In this document: positions 34,731 to 42,995 of the stretch, piece after piece
Layout of the letters: the number at the start of each line of letters is the position of its first letter
How positions within the stretch are numbered: the stretch's first letter is position 1
Assembly: GCF_001729485.1 (NCBI RefSeq)
Contig: NZ_CP017157.1
Span: 1,364,001 to 1,428,000 of the forward strand
Length of the DNA: 64,000 bases
Direction: 5' to 3'
DNA from: Streptomyces lydicus
Lineage (GTDB): Bacteria > Actinomycetota > Actinomycetes > Streptomycetales > Streptomycetaceae
Notes under the pieces: model-generated
Seen by the model: only the letters and a program-made list of their open reading frames with translations
Databases searched by the model: none
What the model was told of the DNA's origin: nothing
Translations under genes and position numbers: made by a program

Positions 34731-36143
34731 TCAGCGCCGCGTACGGCGCGCCCGCAGCTCCCGTACGCCCGCCACGAGCAGCACCGCGCCGGTCGCCCCC
34801 GCCGACCACAGCAGCTGCGGACGTGCCGTGTCGTCGGTCAGCATCAGCACCACGACCCCGGCCATCGCCAGCAGCGCCACCCAGGTCAGATAGGGGAACG
34901 CCCACATCCGCAGGGTGAGCTTCCCGGGCGCCTCGCGTTCGATGCGGGGGCGCAGCCGCAGCTGGGACACCGCGATCAGACCCCAGACGAACAGCAGCAC
35001 CGCGCCGACCGAGTTGAGCATGTAAAGGAAGACCGAATCCGGCCACTTCAGATTCAGCAGCACCGAGACGAAGCCGAAGGCCACCGAGGCCAGCACCGCC
35101 CGGCGCGGCACCCCGCCCCCGGACACCTTCAGCAGCGCCCGCGGCGCCTCGCCGCGCTCGGCCAGCGAGAACACCATCCGCGAGGAGCCGTAGAGGTTGG
35201 CGTTCAGCGCCGAGAGCAGCGCCACGAACACCACGATGTTCATGATCTGGCCGGCGCCCGGCACCCCGATGCCGTCCAGCACCGCCACGTACGGGCTGTG
35301 GCCCGGCCGCATCGACGACCACGGCAGCAGCGCCACGATGACCAGCATCGAGCCGACGTAGAAGAACAGGATCCGCCACACCGCGCTGCGCACCGCCCGG
35401 CCCACCGCGCGCGCCGGGTCGTCCGACTCGGCCGCGGCGATGGTGACGACCTCCAGCCCGCCGAAGGCGAACACCACGGCCAGCACCCCGGAGACCACCC
35501 CGGCCCAGCCGTGCGGCAGGAACCCGCCGTGCCCGGTGAGGTTCGCCGTCCCGACCGGCTCCGTACCGGGCAGCACGCCGAAGACCGCCAGCAGGCTCAG
35601 CACCAGGAACAGCACGATCGCGGTGACCTTCAGCGCCGCGAACCAGAACTCGAACTCGCCGAAGTTCTTCACCGCCGCCAGGTTGGCCGCGGTGAACACG
35701 ACCATGAAGATCAGCACCCAGCCCCACTGCGGCACCGCCGGCGCCCAGCCGTGGGCGATCTGCGCCGCGCCGGTGGCCTCCACCGCCAGCACCACGACCA
35801 GCAGGAACCAGTACAGCCACCCCACGCTGAAGCCGGCCCAGCGGCCCAGCGCCCGCTCCGCGTGCACCGAGAACGCCCCGGAGGCCGGCATCGCCGCCGA
35901 CATCTCACCGAGCATCCGCATGATCAGCGTCGCCAGCGCGCCCGCGATCAGATACGACAGCACGATCCCCGGACCGGCCACCGCGATGCCCGCGCCGGAC
36001 CCCACGAACAGGCCCGCGCCGATCACCCCGCCCAGCCCCAGCATCGTCAGATGGCGCTGCTTGAGCCCCCCTGACAGCGGTTCCTGCCGGCCGGTTCCCT
36101 CGCCGAGCGCGGTCTGCCCGGCGGTGGTCGGTGTGTCGTGCAT
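34731..36143 (-). CDS. Amino-acid permease (APC superfamily), paralogue 2
   Basis: 470 aa from ATG 36143. Same family landmarks as its neighbours (LKQRHLTMLGLGGVIGAGLF, LGEMSAAMPASGAFSVH, FGEFEFWFAALKVTAI). Twelve membrane helices, short basic C-terminus (RELRARRTRR). Substrate unknown. Divergent from bioY across a 354-nt region with a GTGATG/CATCAC dyad. Confidence 0.88.
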   Translation of the reverse strand: MHDTPTTAGQTALGEGTGRQEPLSGGLKQRHLTMLGLGGVIGAGLFVGSGAGIAVAGPGIVLSYLIAGALATLIMRMLGEMSAAMPASGAFSVHAERALGRWAGFSVGWLYWFLLVVVLAVEATGAAQIAHGWAPAVPQWGWVLIFMVVFTAANLAAVKNFGEFEFWFAALKVTAIVLFLVLSLLAVFGVLPGTEPVGTANLTGHGGFLPHGWAGVVSGVLAVVFAFGGLEVVTIAAAESDDPARAVGRAVRSAVWRILFFYVGSMLVIVALLPWSSMRPGHSPYVAVLDGIGVPGAGQIMNIVVFVALLSALNANLYGSSRMVFSLAERGEAPRALLKVSGGGVPRRAVLASVAFGFVSVLLNLKWPDSVFLYMLNSVGAVLLFVWGLIAVSQLRLRPRIEREAPGKLTLRMWAFPYLTWVALLAMAGVVVLMLTDDTARPQLLWSAGATGAVLLVAGVRELRARRTRR

Positions 36144-36497
36144 CGTTCGTAACTCTCGCAAGGGGCGGGGCGGGCGGGCCGCGTCCAGGACACGTCCCGG
36201 GCCGCCGGAGGTTTGGGGGAACTCCACAGGTCACCGCGGGGTGCACCCAGTGTCGCCGCACCACGCGCGCTAGCACAAAACCGGCGCCCTGGAGCCGGCC
36301 CGGCCGTGATGAGCATCACGTGACCTGCGAAGACGCCGCCCGCGTCAACAGGGGCGGCCCCGGCGGCGGTTGTTCGGAACTCTCCAAGCGGGCCGGTGCG
36401 GCTTTGTCACCGCCACACGATGATCGCCACCGGTCCTCTGGACTAACGTCATCGCGTCCCGACCCGTCCCGATCCCTCTCACACCCGCGGAGTCCCG
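36144..36497. other. 354-nt divergent region between permease 2 and bioY
   Basis: Promoter region for both genes. It contains the palindrome at 36305-36320 and a TAACGT hexamer at 36444-36449 that could serve bioY. I see no biotin-repressor palindrome I could name and no gene. Confidence 0.55.
36305..36320. promoter_or_regulatory. Palindrome CGTGATG-AG-CATCACG
   Basis: Perfect 7-bp arms with a 2-nt centre, about 160 nt from the permease 2 start and 178 nt from bioY. Probable regulator site; the protein is unknown. Confidence 0.45.
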
Positions 36498-37091
36498 ATG
36501 AGCACCGCCGCCCTCACCCCTTCCGGTACGGTCCTGGCCGACCTGCTGCCGGCCGCCACCGCCTCCCGCGCCCGCGTCCGTGACGCCGCGCTGGTCGTCG
36601 GCGGCGCCGCGCTCACCGGTCTCGCGGCGCAGATCGCCGTCCCGGTCCCCGGCTCCCCGGTCCCGGTCACCGGCCAGACCTTCGCCGCGCTCCTGGTCGG
36701 CGCCTCGCTCGGCGCGGGCCGCGGTCTGCTCTCGCTCGCGCTGTACGCCCTGGCGGGCCTCGCCGGCCTGCCGTGGTTCGCCGCCGGCACCTCCGGCGCC
36801 GGCGCCACCTTCGGCTACATCGTCGGCATGCTGCTGGCCGCCGGCCTGGTGGGCGCGCTGGCCCGCCGCGGCGGCGACCGCGGCGTGCTGCGCACCGCCG
36901 CCACCATGGCCGCCGGCACCGCCGTGATCTACGGCGTCGGCGTCCCCTACCTCGCGCTGAGCGCGCACCTGCCCCTCGGCCAGGCCGCCGCCGTGGGCCT
37001 GGTGCCGTTCCTGATCGGCGACGCGCTCAAGGCCGCGCTGGCGATGGGGGCCCTGCCGACTGCCTGGAAGCTGGCCGGCCGCCGCGGCTGA
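36498..37091 (+). CDS. bioY: Biotin transporter BioY
   Basis: 197 aa with about six helices. BioY pattern: AQIAVPVPGSPVPVTGQTF, GRGLLSLALYALAGLAGLP and the C-terminal VPFLIGDALKAALA. The substrate-binding S component of the ECF-type biotin importer, in the cytoplasmic membrane. No bioM/bioN genes are adjacent, so it works alone or with a shared energising module. GGAG 5 nt before ATG 36498. It ends in a 20-bp terminator shared with permease 3. Confidence 0.92.
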   Translation: MSTAALTPSGTVLADLLPAATASRARVRDAALVVGGAALTGLAAQIAVPVPGSPVPVTGQTFAALLVGASLGAGRGLLSLALYALAGLAGLPWFAAGTSGAGATFGYIVGMLLAAGLVGALARRGGDRGVLRTAATMAAGTAVIYGVGVPYLALSAHLPLGQAAAVGLVPFLIGDALKAALAMGALPTAWKLAGRRG

Positions 37092-37106
37092 CCGCACCCG
37101 CACCGC

Positions 37107-37151
37107 AACGAGGGCGGGCCCGCACCGTATGCCGGTGCGGGCCCGCCCTCG
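37107..37151. terminator. Bidirectional terminator, 20-bp arms
   Basis: Arms 37107-37126 and 37132-37151 are perfectly complementary with loop TATGC, between convergent bioY and permease 3. Confidence 0.82.
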
Positions 37152-37161
37152 TGCACGTCCG

Positions 37162-38655
37162 CTACGCGCGCTCGACGACCTCGGCCGTCCCCGCGTCCGC
37201 CGCCCGCTCCCGCGGCCGCCGCCGGTCCAGGATGAGTCCGACCGCCAGCACCACCACGGCCGCGACCACCGACAGCACCATCTGCTCGCGCCCGTCCGGG
37301 TCGTAGAACATGTAGCCGACGACGAAGACGATCAGCCCGATCGTCGCGTACGTCAGCCACGGGTACAGCCACATCCGCACCGTCAGCCGCTCCGGCGTCT
37401 CCCGCTCCAGGGTCCGCCGCATCCGCAGCTGCGAGAAGCAGATGACCAGCCACACGAACAGGGCCACCGCACCCGAGGAGTTCAGCAGGAACTGGAAGAT
37501 GGTGTCCTTCGACGTGTAGCTGAAGATCGTCGCGATGAAGCCGAAGGCGACCGAGGCCCAGATCGCCACCGCCGGCACCCCGCCCTTGTTGACCGTCGCG
37601 AACGACTTCGGCGCGTCGCCCCGCTGGCCGAGCGAGAACGCCATCCGCGAGGCGGTGTACAGCCCGGAGTTCAGACAGGACAGCACCGCGGTCAGCACCA
37701 CCACGTCCATCACGGTGCCGGCGTACGGGATGTCCAGCGACGTCAGCACCGCCACGTACGGGCTCTTGACCACCGCCGGGTCGTTCCACGGCAGCAGCGT
37801 CACGATCACCGCGATCGAGCCGATGTAGAACAGCGCGATCCGCCAGATGACGCTGTTGACGGCCTTGCGCACGGCCTGCACGGGGTTGGGCGACTCGCCC
37901 GCGGCCAGCGTGACGATCTCGCTGCCCATGAACGAGAAGACCACCAGCAGCATGCCGGAGAGGATCGCGCCCGGACCGTGCGGCAGGAACCCGCCGTGCC
38001 CGGTCAGATTGGCCATCCCCGCCGCGTGGTCACCCGGCGGCAGCCCGAAGACCGCCAGCGCGCCGACCACGATGAACACCACGATCGCCACGACCTTGAT
38101 CCCGGCGAACCAGAACTCGAACTCGCCGAACGACCCCACCGACACCAGGTTCGTGCCGGTCAGCACGATCATCACCAGCAGCGCCCAGGCCCACTGCGGG
38201 ACGGCCGGGACCCAGCCGGTGAGGATCGCGCCGGCCGCGGTCGCCTCGACGGCCAGCACCACCGACCAGAAGAACCAGTACAGCCAGCCGATCGTGAAGC
38301 CCGCCCAGCGGCCCAGCGCCCGGTCGGCGTACGCGGAGAACGAGCCCGAGGCGGGGGAGGCCGCGGCCATCTCGCCCAGCATCCGCATCACCAGCACGAC
38401 CAGCAGACCGGTCAGCGCGTACGAGAGCAGGATGCCCGGGCCGGCCGCCGCGATGCCCGCCCCGGAGCCGACGAACAGGCCGGCGCCGATCACCCCGCCG
38501 ATGGCGATCATCGACAGATGGCGGTTCTTCAGCCCCGCCTGCAGCCCGTCCTGCGACTGCCCCCCGGCGGGTCCGCTGCCGGGATCGCCGACAGGGGGTA
38601 CCGCAGTGGGGGTGCCCCCGGCACCAGGAGAGCGAGGGGAAGGGTGCGCGCCCAT
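37162..38655 (-). CDS. Amino-acid permease (APC superfamily), paralogue 3
   Basis: 497 aa from ATG 38655 (a GTG at 38661 is possible). Family landmarks LKNRHLSMIAIGGVIGAGLF, FGEFEFWFAGIKVVAI. The longest N-terminal tail of the three, Pro/Gly-rich. Twelve helices and a charged Arg-rich C-terminus. Substrate unknown. Divergent from rpiB, with a near-perfect inverted repeat between them at 38762-38786. Confidence 0.88.
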   Translation of the reverse strand: MGAHPSPRSPGAGGTPTAVPPVGDPGSGPAGGQSQDGLQAGLKNRHLSMIAIGGVIGAGLFVGSGAGIAAAGPGILLSYALTGLLVVLVMRMLGEMAAASPASGSFSAYADRALGRWAGFTIGWLYWFFWSVVLAVEATAAGAILTGWVPAVPQWAWALLVMIVLTGTNLVSVGSFGEFEFWFAGIKVVAIVVFIVVGALAVFGLPPGDHAAGMANLTGHGGFLPHGPGAILSGMLLVVFSFMGSEIVTLAAGESPNPVQAVRKAVNSVIWRIALFYIGSIAVIVTLLPWNDPAVVKSPYVAVLTSLDIPYAGTVMDVVVLTAVLSCLNSGLYTASRMAFSLGQRGDAPKSFATVNKGGVPAVAIWASVAFGFIATIFSYTSKDTIFQFLLNSSGAVALFVWLVICFSQLRMRRTLERETPERLTVRMWLYPWLTYATIGLIVFVVGYMFYDPDGREQMVLSVVAAVVVLAVGLILDRRRPRERAADAGTAEVVERA

Positions 38656-38761
38656 ATGCACCGTCCTTCGTGGTTCGCGGATGGGAACCCCCGCATTAGA
38701 TCTTCGTTCACCCATGGATTGGAAGGTCTGACCCCGGATTGTTGTCTGGAACACTGGTCAG

Positions 38762-38786
38762 TTGCGTGCGTCACATACGTACGCAA
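38762..38786. promoter_or_regulatory. Inverted repeat TTGCGTGCGT-N5-ACGTACGCAA
   Basis: 10-bp arms with one mismatch, 107 nt from the permease 3 start and 81 nt before rpiB. Likely an operator for the permease gene; the regulator is unknown. Confidence 0.45.
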
Positions 38787-38867
38787 GGTCACAGCGCCCT
38801 TCCACGCGGAGGTCCACAGGAAGACCCGGCGGCGCCTACCCCGCACCGCGCGTGTCACACTCATCGC

Positions 38868-39353
38868 ATGCGCGTGTATCTCGGCTCCGACCATGCAGGG
38901 TTCGACCTCAAGAACCACCTCGTCGAGTGGCTCAAGGCCCACGGCCACGAGCCCGTCGACTGCGGCCCCCACATCTACGACGCCCAGGACGACTACCCGC
39001 CGTTCTGCCTGCGCGCCGCGGAGCAGACCGCAGCCGACCCGGACAGCCTCGGCATCGTGATCGGCGGCTCCGGCAACGGCGAGCAGATCGCCGCCAACAA
39101 GGTCAAGGGCGTACGCGCCGCGCTGGCCTGGAGTGTGGAGACCGCCAAGCTCGGCCGCGAGCACAACAACGCCAACGTCGTCTCCGTCGGCGCCCGGATG
39201 CACACCCAGGACGAGGCGACCACCTTCGTCGAGGTCTTCCTGCGCACCCCCTACTCGGGCGAGGACCGGCACACCCGCCGCATCGAGATGCTCGCCGCGT
39301 ACGAGACCACCGGTGAACTGCCGGCCATCCCTGCCCACCACCCGCAGGGCTGA
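38868..39353 (+). CDS. rpiB: Ribose-5-phosphate isomerase B
   Basis: 161 aa, LacAB/RpiB family. YLGSDHAGFDLKNHL at the start contains the Asp and His that bind ribose phosphate, and the anion loop GGSGNGEQIAANK follows (catalytic Ser/Thr type of actinobacteria). It interconverts ribose 5-phosphate and ribulose 5-phosphate in the pentose phosphate pathway. ATG 38868 follows CACACT-CATCGC with no ribosome site, so it is probably leaderless. The downstream neighbour nei is the same as in mycobacteria. Confidence 0.93.
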   Translation: MRVYLGSDHAGFDLKNHLVEWLKAHGHEPVDCGPHIYDAQDDYPPFCLRAAEQTAADPDSLGIVIGGSGNGEQIAANKVKGVRAALAWSVETAKLGREHNNANVVSVGARMHTQDEATTFVEVFLRTPYSGEDRHTRRIEMLAAYETTGELPAIPAHHPQG

Positions 39354-39427
39354 CCACCGCACACCGCCGTCGCCCGCCCGCCCCGGACGCCGGGGAGGGC
39401 GGGCGCGCCCACTGGAGGACGCCGCCC

Positions 39428-40306
39428 GTGCCCGAGGGCCACACGATCCACCGGCTCGCCCTGGACCACCGCGCCCGCTTCGAGGGCGAACGGGTCCGCG
39501 TGAGCAGCCCGCAGGGCAAGTTCGCCGCCGGTGCCGCGCTCGTCGACGGCCAGGTCATGACGACCGCCGAGGCCCACGGCAAGCACCTCTTCCTCGGCTT
39601 CGGCCCGCCCCCGAGGACCTCCGACGAACCCCCGGCCCCCGCTCCGTTCGACCGGGGGGACCCCCAGCACTGGATCCACGTCCACCTCGGCCTCTTCGGC
39701 AAGCTCGGCTTCGGTGCCGGCACCGCCCCGCCGCCCACCGAGACCGTACGGCTGCGGCTGGCCACCCCGGACGCCTATGCCGACCTCCGCGGCCCCACCA
39801 CCTGCGCACTGATCACCGACGCCGAGAAGCAGGCGATACACGACCGCCTCGGCCCCGACCCGCTGCGCCCCGGCGACGACCCCGGCCTCGCCTGGCAGCG
39901 GATCTCCCGCAGCCGGACGACCATCGCGGCGCTGCTCCTCGACCAGAAGGTCATCGCAGGCGTCGGCAACGTCTACCGCGCCGAGGTCCTCTTCCGGCAC
40001 GCCGTCGACCCGTACCTGCCCGGCCGTGAGCTCACCCGCGACCTGTGGGACGCCCTCTGGGCCGACCTGGTGTTCCTGATGGGCGAGGGCGTCCGCCACA
40101 ACCGCATCGACACCGTGCGGCCCGAGCACCTGCCCGAGGCCATGGGCCGCCCGCCGCGCGTCGACGACCACGGCGGTGAGGTGTACGTCTACCGCCGCGA
40201 CCGGCAGGGCTGCCACATCTGCGGCGCCGAGATCCGCACCGCCGGCCTCGCCGCCCGCAACCTCTTCTGGTGCCCGGGCTGCCAGCCGGCCACGGCGCTC
40301 CGCTGA
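39428..40306 (+). CDS. nei: Fpg/Nei-family DNA glycosylase
   Basis: 292 aa from GTG 39428. The processed N-terminus PEGHTIHRLA gives the catalytic Pro and Glu of the family; the variant GHT (not LPEV) marks the Nei branch. Later QGKFAAGA and AHGKHLFLGF (catalytic Lys region), the helix-two-turn-helix with GVGNVYRAEVLF, and a C-terminal zinc finger CHICG ... CPGCQ. It removes oxidised bases and nicks the strand by beta/delta elimination. It shares an 18-bp tandem repeat at its 3' end with the convergent acetyltransferase gene. Confidence 0.9.
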   Translation: MPEGHTIHRLALDHRARFEGERVRVSSPQGKFAAGAALVDGQVMTTAEAHGKHLFLGFGPPPRTSDEPPAPAPFDRGDPQHWIHVHLGLFGKLGFGAGTAPPPTETVRLRLATPDAYADLRGPTTCALITDAEKQAIHDRLGPDPLRPGDDPGLAWQRISRSRTTIAALLLDQKVIAGVGNVYRAEVLFRHAVDPYLPGRELTRDLWDALWADLVFLMGEGVRHNRIDTVRPEHLPEAMGRPPRVDDHGGEVYVYRRDRQGCHICGAEIRTAGLAARNLFWCPGCQPATALR

Positions 40307-40341
40307 CCCGTCGTCCGGTCAGCACCCGTCGCCCGGTCAGA
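40306..40341. repeat. 18-bp tandem repeat at the nei/GNAT junction
   Basis: ACCCGTCGTCCGGTCAGC (40306-40323) followed directly by ACCCGTCGCCCGGTCAGA (40324-40341) and a partial third ACCCGT. It covers the 30-nt gap between convergent stop codons and contains the GNAT stop codon. Confidence 0.7.
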
Positions 40342-41566
40342 ACCCGTGCGGCAGCCAGGGCGCCGCGTCCGACCCGAACGCCACCGACGCGGCCGCCAGC
40401 GCCCCCGGCCGCAGCTCCCGCACCCGGCCGGCCGCCGCCAGTGACGTGAGCGGGAACCCGCCCAGCAGGGCCGACCCCACCTCCCGCACGGACAGCGCCA
40501 GTTCGGCCGGCTCCGAGGTCCGCGCGCAGGTCGCGCCCGCGGCGTCGCCGGACAGCCGCCACCGCCCCTCGTTCCACGGGCAGAACTCGTCCGCGACCTG
40601 GAGCACCACGTCCACCGGCGTCCGGTACGTCCGCGCCGCCAGCGCCGCGCCGACCTCCACCGGCCGCACGAACAGCGACTCCCGCAGCCCGATCCCGCAC
40701 CGCCGCATGTCCGCCACCAGATGCGGCAGCGCGTCGTCCACCGGACGGCTGGCCACCGTCACCGACGACGTCAGATCGATCCCGAACAGGAAGCGCCACA
40801 GCGCCGCGTACACCACCGGATCGAGCGCCTCCACCTGCCGGACCCGCACCGTCCCGTGCGGCCCCGCCGCGTCCCACTCCGGTTTGACCGCGAAGCGCGC
40901 ATACCCCCGCACCTCGCCGTCCACCTCGGCCAGCACGCACTGGAGCACACCGGCCCCGTCCCGGTCGGCCGGGACGTCGAGCACCCCGATCCGCTCCCAG
41001 CCGGGCCGCCGGGCCAGCCTCCCCGGCCGGGTCGGCACCAGCCGCGCGTACACCGACTCGCACTCCGCCAGCGCGGCCACCGGATCCGCCGCCCGCAGTC
41101 GTACGCCGTCCACCCCCGGCAGCTCCGGCGCCGCCAGCCGCACCGTGTCCACCGTCATCCGCATGTCCAGCGCCGCCACGCCGTAGCCGAACCGCCCGTA
41201 GATCGCCGGCTCCGAGGCGGTGAGCACCGCCAGCGGCTCACCGCGCTCACGGACGTCCGCCAGCTGGTGGCGCATCATCGCGCGCAGCACCCCGCGCCGG
41301 CGGTGCGTCGGCTGCACGCTGACCATCGTGACCCCGGCCACCGGCACCTCCGCCCCGCCCGGCACGGTGAGCCCGAACGAGAACGCCCCCGCGGTCCCGA
41401 CGCACGCCGGCCCGTCCCAGACGCCGAGCGAACGGTCGAACTCGGTCAGGTCGCGCCGGATCGCGAGCTTCTCCGAGGACTGCACCAGCCCGCCGAACGC
41501 CAGGTCCAGCCGGTCGGACCAGACGGCCCACTCCTCGTCCCGCAGCACCCGCAATTCCGTCGTCAT
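40337..41566 (-). CDS. Eis-like GNAT acetyltransferase
   Basis: 409 aa. N-terminal GNAT domain with acetyl-CoA loop VQPTHRRRGVLRAMM and the segment EPAIYGRFGYGVA, whose Tyr matches the general acid of mycobacterial Eis. Then a second GNAT-like domain and a C-terminal sterol-carrier-type domain. The chain ends in Phe, as in Eis, where the free C-terminus takes part in catalysis. Eis enzymes acetylate amines, including aminoglycosides in mycobacteria. The natural substrate here is unknown. ATG 41566 shows no clear ribosome site. Confidence 0.85.
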   Translation of the reverse strand: MTTELRVLRDEEWAVWSDRLDLAFGGLVQSSEKLAIRRDLTEFDRSLGVWDGPACVGTAGAFSFGLTVPGGAEVPVAGVTMVSVQPTHRRRGVLRAMMRHQLADVRERGEPLAVLTASEPAIYGRFGYGVAALDMRMTVDTVRLAAPELPGVDGVRLRAADPVAALAECESVYARLVPTRPGRLARRPGWERIGVLDVPADRDGAGVLQCVLAEVDGEVRGYARFAVKPEWDAAGPHGTVRVRQVEALDPVVYAALWRFLFGIDLTSSVTVASRPVDDALPHLVADMRRCGIGLRESLFVRPVEVGAALAARTYRTPVDVVLQVADEFCPWNEGRWRLSGDAAGATCARTSEPAELALSVREVGSALLGGFPLTSLAAAGRVRELRPGALAAASVAFGSDAAPWLPHGF

Positions 41567-41693
41567 GAACCATGCCTAGCAGGACACTCTCCGGCCGCGC
41601 GACCGCATTTCGAACGGGGTTTCCCGGCAATCGGCCGAGGACCCGTACGGCGAATCGACGCGCCGCCGAACGGGTGGATAAGGTCCCAGAGCA

Positions 41694-42839
41694 ATGACAA
41701 GCGGCCCGGGTACCGAACCCCTGACGGCCCGGGTGCACAAGGGTCTGCACCGGGCCCGCGTCGGCGTGCGCAAAGCCGGGGTCGACTACTTCCGCGGCGA
41801 GGGCTCCGACCGGATCGCGCTCGCCGCCCTGCTGATCGCCATCCCCGCCATCGCCGCGGGCACGCTGTGGCGCCCCGAATGGTTCGCCCCCACCGCCCTG
41901 GTCCTCCCGGTGATCGCCGGGGGACTGCTGCTGCGCCCGGCCAACCTCCTCGTCCTGTACGGCGCCTCGGCCGCCGCCCTGGTCGTCGAGGCGGCCCTCT
42001 TCGGCCCGTACGACAGCGGCCCGGACCGGATCACCCCCGGCACCGTCCTGGTCGTGGCCGCCGTCGGGTTCTTCGGCCTGCTCATCGCGCAGTTCCGCAG
42101 CCGGGTCGGCGTGCCCTGGCGGCGCGGCGGCACCATGCTCTTCGACCTGCGCGAACGCATCCGCGTGCAGAGCAAGCTGCCGCGGCTGCCCCAGGGATGG
42201 CACCACGAGATGGCGCTGCGCCCGGCCGGCGGCCAGTCCTTCTCCGGCGACTTCGTGGTGGCCTCCCGCACCCACGGCGGCAACATCCTGGAGGTCGTCC
42301 TCACCGACGTCTCCGGAAAGGGCATGGACGCGGCCTCCCGCGCCCTGCTCCTCTCCGGCGCCTTCGGCGGCCTCCTCGGGTCCCTCCCGCCGCACGGCTT
42401 CCTGCCCGCCGCCAACGGCTACCTCCTGCGCCAGGACTGGGACGAGGGCTTCGCCACCTCCGTCCACCTCGTCCTGGACCTGGAGTCCGGCGACTACGAA
42501 CTGCTCTCCGCGGGCCATCTGCCGGCGCTCCAGCTCAGCGCGGGCAGCGGCCGCTGGGAGGAGAAGCCGGGGCAGGGCCCGCTGCTCGGCGTCTACGACG
42601 GTGCCCAGTTCGACCCCGTCAAGGGCACGCTGCGCCCCGGCGACGTGCTGATGCTCTTCACCGACGGCCTGGTGGAGGCCGCCGACCGGGACATCGCCGA
42701 GGGCATCGACCGGCTGACCGGCGAGGCCGACCGCTATGTCGCCAGCGGCTTCGCCGGCGCCGCCTGGCACCTCATCGAAGCGGTCGCCAAGGACGTCAAC
42801 GACGACCGGGCCCTGCTGCTGATCTGCCGGGACGCCTGA
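41694..42839 (+). CDS. Membrane-bound PP2C/SpoIIE-type Ser/Thr phosphatase
   Basis: 381 aa. A basic N-terminus, then four membrane segments (LAALLIAIPAIAAGTL to VLVVAAVGFFGLLIAQF), then a cytoplasmic PP2C-SpoIIE domain. Metal-binding motifs: GGQSFSGDFVVA and VVLTDVSGKGMDAA, LSAGHLPAL, and LFTDGLVEA. Such phosphatases usually dephosphorylate anti-sigma-factor antagonists in actinobacteria. No sensor (PAS/GAF) domain is present; the membrane part may sense. Partner unknown. Divergent from the Eis-like gene. Confidence 0.88.
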   Translation: MTSGPGTEPLTARVHKGLHRARVGVRKAGVDYFRGEGSDRIALAALLIAIPAIAAGTLWRPEWFAPTALVLPVIAGGLLLRPANLLVLYGASAAALVVEAALFGPYDSGPDRITPGTVLVVAAVGFFGLLIAQFRSRVGVPWRRGGTMLFDLRERIRVQSKLPRLPQGWHHEMALRPAGGQSFSGDFVVASRTHGGNILEVVLTDVSGKGMDAASRALLLSGAFGGLLGSLPPHGFLPAANGYLLRQDWDEGFATSVHLVLDLESGDYELLSAGHLPALQLSAGSGRWEEKPGQGPLLGVYDGAQFDPVKGTLRPGDVLMLFTDGLVEAADRDIAEGIDRLTGEADRYVASGFAGAAWHLIEAVAKDVNDDRALLLICRDA

Positions 42840-42995
42840 CCACCGGGCGGGCGCGCGGTGTCCGTCCGCGCCGCGCCCGCACCACGTCCGCCGCCCGGGC
42901 GCGCCCCGCGACGCCTCCCGCGCCCGCCGGCACAAAGATCATCCGGACGGGTGAGAACCCCCGCACGGCCTTGCGCCGCGGCCGGCCGGGCGCTC

